Shown here: positions 50,535 through 51,348 of the stretch, piece by piece
Layout of the letters: every line of letters begins with the position of its first letter
How positions within the stretch are numbered: position 1 is the first letter of the stretch
Source of the DNA: JANJUB01 sp040081075
GTDB taxonomy: Bacteria > Armatimonadota > Fimbriimonadia > Fimbriimonadales > Fimbriimonadaceae
Assembly (NCBI GenBank): GCA_040081075.1
Contig: JBEBHJ010000018.1
Location: 1-51,348 of the forward strand
Length of the DNA: 51,348 nucleotides
Reading direction: 5' to 3'
Notes under the pieces: model-generated
Told to the model about the DNA's origin: nothing
What the model saw: the letters and a program-made list of their open reading frames with translations, nothing else
The model's database searches: none
Made by a program: the position numbers and the translations under genes

Positions 50535-50615
50535 ATTGAATCGGGAGTAAACTCGGCTATGAAGGTCTAACGTGTTAATGAGGATATCGAGTCTAACTAC
50601 GAAAGCGCCACACGT
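50535..50615 (+). repeat. Direct repeat copy 1 (about 80 bases)
   Basis: The block from GAATCGGGAGTAAACTCG to AGCGCCACACGT recurs at 51215-51298. Two near-identical parts flank a middle part that differs by substitutions. GAGT-AA-ACTC in it is a small palindrome. The downstream part, when read one frame on, gives a peptide like that of copy 2 (ESNYESATR compared with HSDYNSATR). Confidence 0.75.
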
Positions 50616-50898
50616 AAACCAGTGGCAAGTACTCGCTGAGCGGCTGGCGAGCGTATGCCGCGAGAGACTCGAAGGTGCTTCAAACGGGACACTAACCAGT
50701 AGGTATCTTGAAGCTGGAGGTGGCTTTGGTGAAGGCGTTATCGGCGTCGGATCTGGGCCCTCGACGAGCTGGGTTCAAAGGAGAGGCAACATCATAACAG
50801 ACCTGATGGAGCCATTTTCAGAATGGCTCGATGACCTGCTCCATCTCGGCGACCGCCTGAAAACGCTAAAGAAAGTTGACATGATGTCGGGAGATTGA
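50572..50898 (+). CDS. Hypothetical small protein after the RHS gene
   Basis: The protein has 108 residues (GTG 50572) or fewer (ATG 50578). It begins inside repeat copy 1. The later part (WQVLAERLASVCRERLEGAS, GGGFGEGVIGVGSGPSTSW, EPFSEWLDDLLHLGDRLKTL) looks like an amphipathic, soluble protein. I recognise no family. The first 15 codons may be only the repeat read in a shifted frame. The next gene begins within its stop codon (TTGA), so the two may be coupled. Context suggests an RHS-linked orphan. Confidence 0.45.
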   Translation: MLMRISSLTTKAPHVNQWQVLAERLASVCRERLEGASNGTLTSRYLEAGGGFGEGVIGVGSGPSTSWVQRRGNIITDLMEPFSEWLDDLLHLGDRLKTLKKVDMMSGD

Positions 50899-51158
50899 GC
50901 GTGACCAGTCATCAGCTGAGGACCAGGGTGTTGCGATATTTCTTGAAGAGATTCAAACGCAATGGCGTCTCCAAGATAGGTCGCAGGATAGCAATTTCTT
51001 CTTATTTAGGCGTCTGCGTTGGCATACCACTTGCCTGGGTTTTAGGGCAGACTGGTTGGGTATCTCGACCAGGTGAGACAAATTCAAATATCATTGCGTT
51101 TGTGGTGCTTGTGTTCTTTGGATTTATCATCGGGGGTCTGACGCGGACGAATCGTTGA
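50895..51158 (+). CDS. Hypothetical small membrane protein
   Basis: The protein has 87 residues. A basic N-terminal stretch (RVLRYFLKRFKRNGVSKIGRR) is followed by two hydrophobic segments, ISSYLGVCVGIPLAWVLG and IIAFVVLVFFGFIIGGL. It ends with TRTNR. This is a typical small two-helix membrane protein, possibly an immunity protein. The start is TTG at 50895 overlapping the preceding stop, or GTG at 50901. Repeat copy 2 follows after about 55 bases. Confidence 0.5.
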   Translation: MSVTSHQLRTRVLRYFLKRFKRNGVSKIGRRIAISSYLGVCVGIPLAWVLGQTGWVSRPGETNSNIIAFVVLVFFGFIIGGLTRTNR

Positions 51159-51214
51159 GTTTGAGTGAGCTCCGCGCCCCTCGCGCCATACACTGGCCCT
51201 GCCTGTATGGCGCA

Positions 51215-51298
51215 GATTGGAATCGGGAGTAAACTCGCCATCGTTAGGGTAAATCGTGAATGAGGGATCTGCACTCGGATTACAATAGCGCCACACGT
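51215..51298 (+). repeat. Direct repeat copy 2 (about 84 bases)
   Basis: This is the second copy of the block at 50535-50615. It stands 57 bases after the small membrane protein gene and includes the start of the next gene. Relative to copy 1 it has one more base in the part after ATGAGG. Confidence 0.75.
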
Positions 51299-51348
51299 GA
51301 TCTGATCGGCAAGAGCAAGCCATCGGAAGGAGATCGTATGGCGCGAGG
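51260..51348 (+). CDS. Start of a gene cut by the right edge
   Basis: An ATG at 51260 opens a frame that is still open at the window edge, giving MRDLHSDYNSATRDL and then GKSKPSEGDRMAR (29 residues visible). It begins inside repeat copy 2. Copy 1 encodes the similar SNYESATRKP if one base is added after ATGAGG, so both copies appear to start related genes. GTAAAT lies 5 bases before the ATG and could be its -10 box. A second ATG at 51338 follows GGAAGGAG and could be an internal or the true start. The function is unknown. Confidence 0.5.
   Translation, partial: MRDLHSDYNSATRDLIGKSKPSEGDRMAR

Noticed and set aside
51002..51323. Minus-strand open frames at the right end
   Set aside because: They overlap the small membrane protein gene and repeat copy 2 and show no family likeness or start signal.
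1..51348. CRISPR arrays, insertion sequences, integrases or rRNA
   Set aside because: No regularly spaced direct repeats with unique spacers, no transposase or integrase motifs and no rRNA-like sequence were seen on either strand.

Overview
The window looks like a chromosomal segment of a free-living, diderm-type bacterium with moderate GC. I guess Armatimonadota (Fimbriimonadia-like). The basis is gene content: many secreted peptidases, a DUF3160 protein, type III pantothenate kinase, flagellin, an RHS-repeat protein and short intergenic spaces. The guess is an inference by eye and has low to moderate certainty. There is no CRISPR array, no insertion sequence and no rRNA. One tRNA gene (Leu, anticodon TAG) is present.

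Layout. 1-2.2 kb: phenylalanine hydroxylase (cut by the left edge) diverges from trpE. 2.2-5.5 kb: a leftward block with a nuclease-like DUF151 gene, a lipoate-ligase-like gene, a secreted protein gene broken at two long homopolymers (11 G and 9 C on the + strand) and a signal-peptide protein translationally coupled to it. 5.6-9.8 kb: a sugar-kinase-like phosphotransferase, cmk, a degenerate GGDEF protein, an Lrp/AsnC regulator with a MarC membrane protein. 9.8-19.2 kb: an S9 peptidase, a DegT aminotransferase, an S8 subtilase, a tRNA-dihydrouridine synthase, coaX and two unknown genes. 19.3-21.1 kb: a single flagellin with a strong terminator and an 18-bp palindrome upstream. 21.1-27.9 kb: tatD, an M14 carboxypeptidase, then a leftward operon of DAHP synthase, an FG-GAP-like protein and DUF3160. 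27.9-33.8 kb: an O-antigen ligase-like protein, PBP2, an LMW-phosphatase/ArsC protein, an amidohydrolase and a small membrane protein. 33.8-37.2 kb: acyl-CoA dehydrogenase behind an ECF sigma / repeat-bearing anti-sigma / RseB-like operon. 37.2-41.4 kb: a CPBP protease, a Met/Cys PLP enzyme and an M28 peptidase. 41.4-44.8 kb: tRNA-Leu, a histidine kinase/response regulator pair behind a Spy/CpxP-like protein, and a CvfB-like RNA-binding protein. 44.8-51.3 kb: a fibronectin-type protein, an eight-heptad DNA repeat, a 1407-residue RHS protein and a tail of small orphan genes around a duplicated sequence.

How it works together. Two loci look like envelope-stress circuits: the ECF sigma operon with its own GAAC-N16-CGTC promoter, and the Spy-like/response regulator/kinase operon. 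Several genes touch aromatic amino acids (phhA, trpE, DAHP synthase). Secreted peptidases of four clans suggest protein scavenging.

Two genome-wide habits show clearly. Many transcription units begin with a TAnnnT-like box only 5-8 bases before the start codon, which predicts leaderless mRNAs. Convergent genes often overlap at their 3' ends, by 4 to 79 bases. The most unusual loci are the double-homopolymer gene (3238-4326), the heptad repeat (45636-45803) and the RHS tail with its duplicated, partly frameshifted module (50535-51298).
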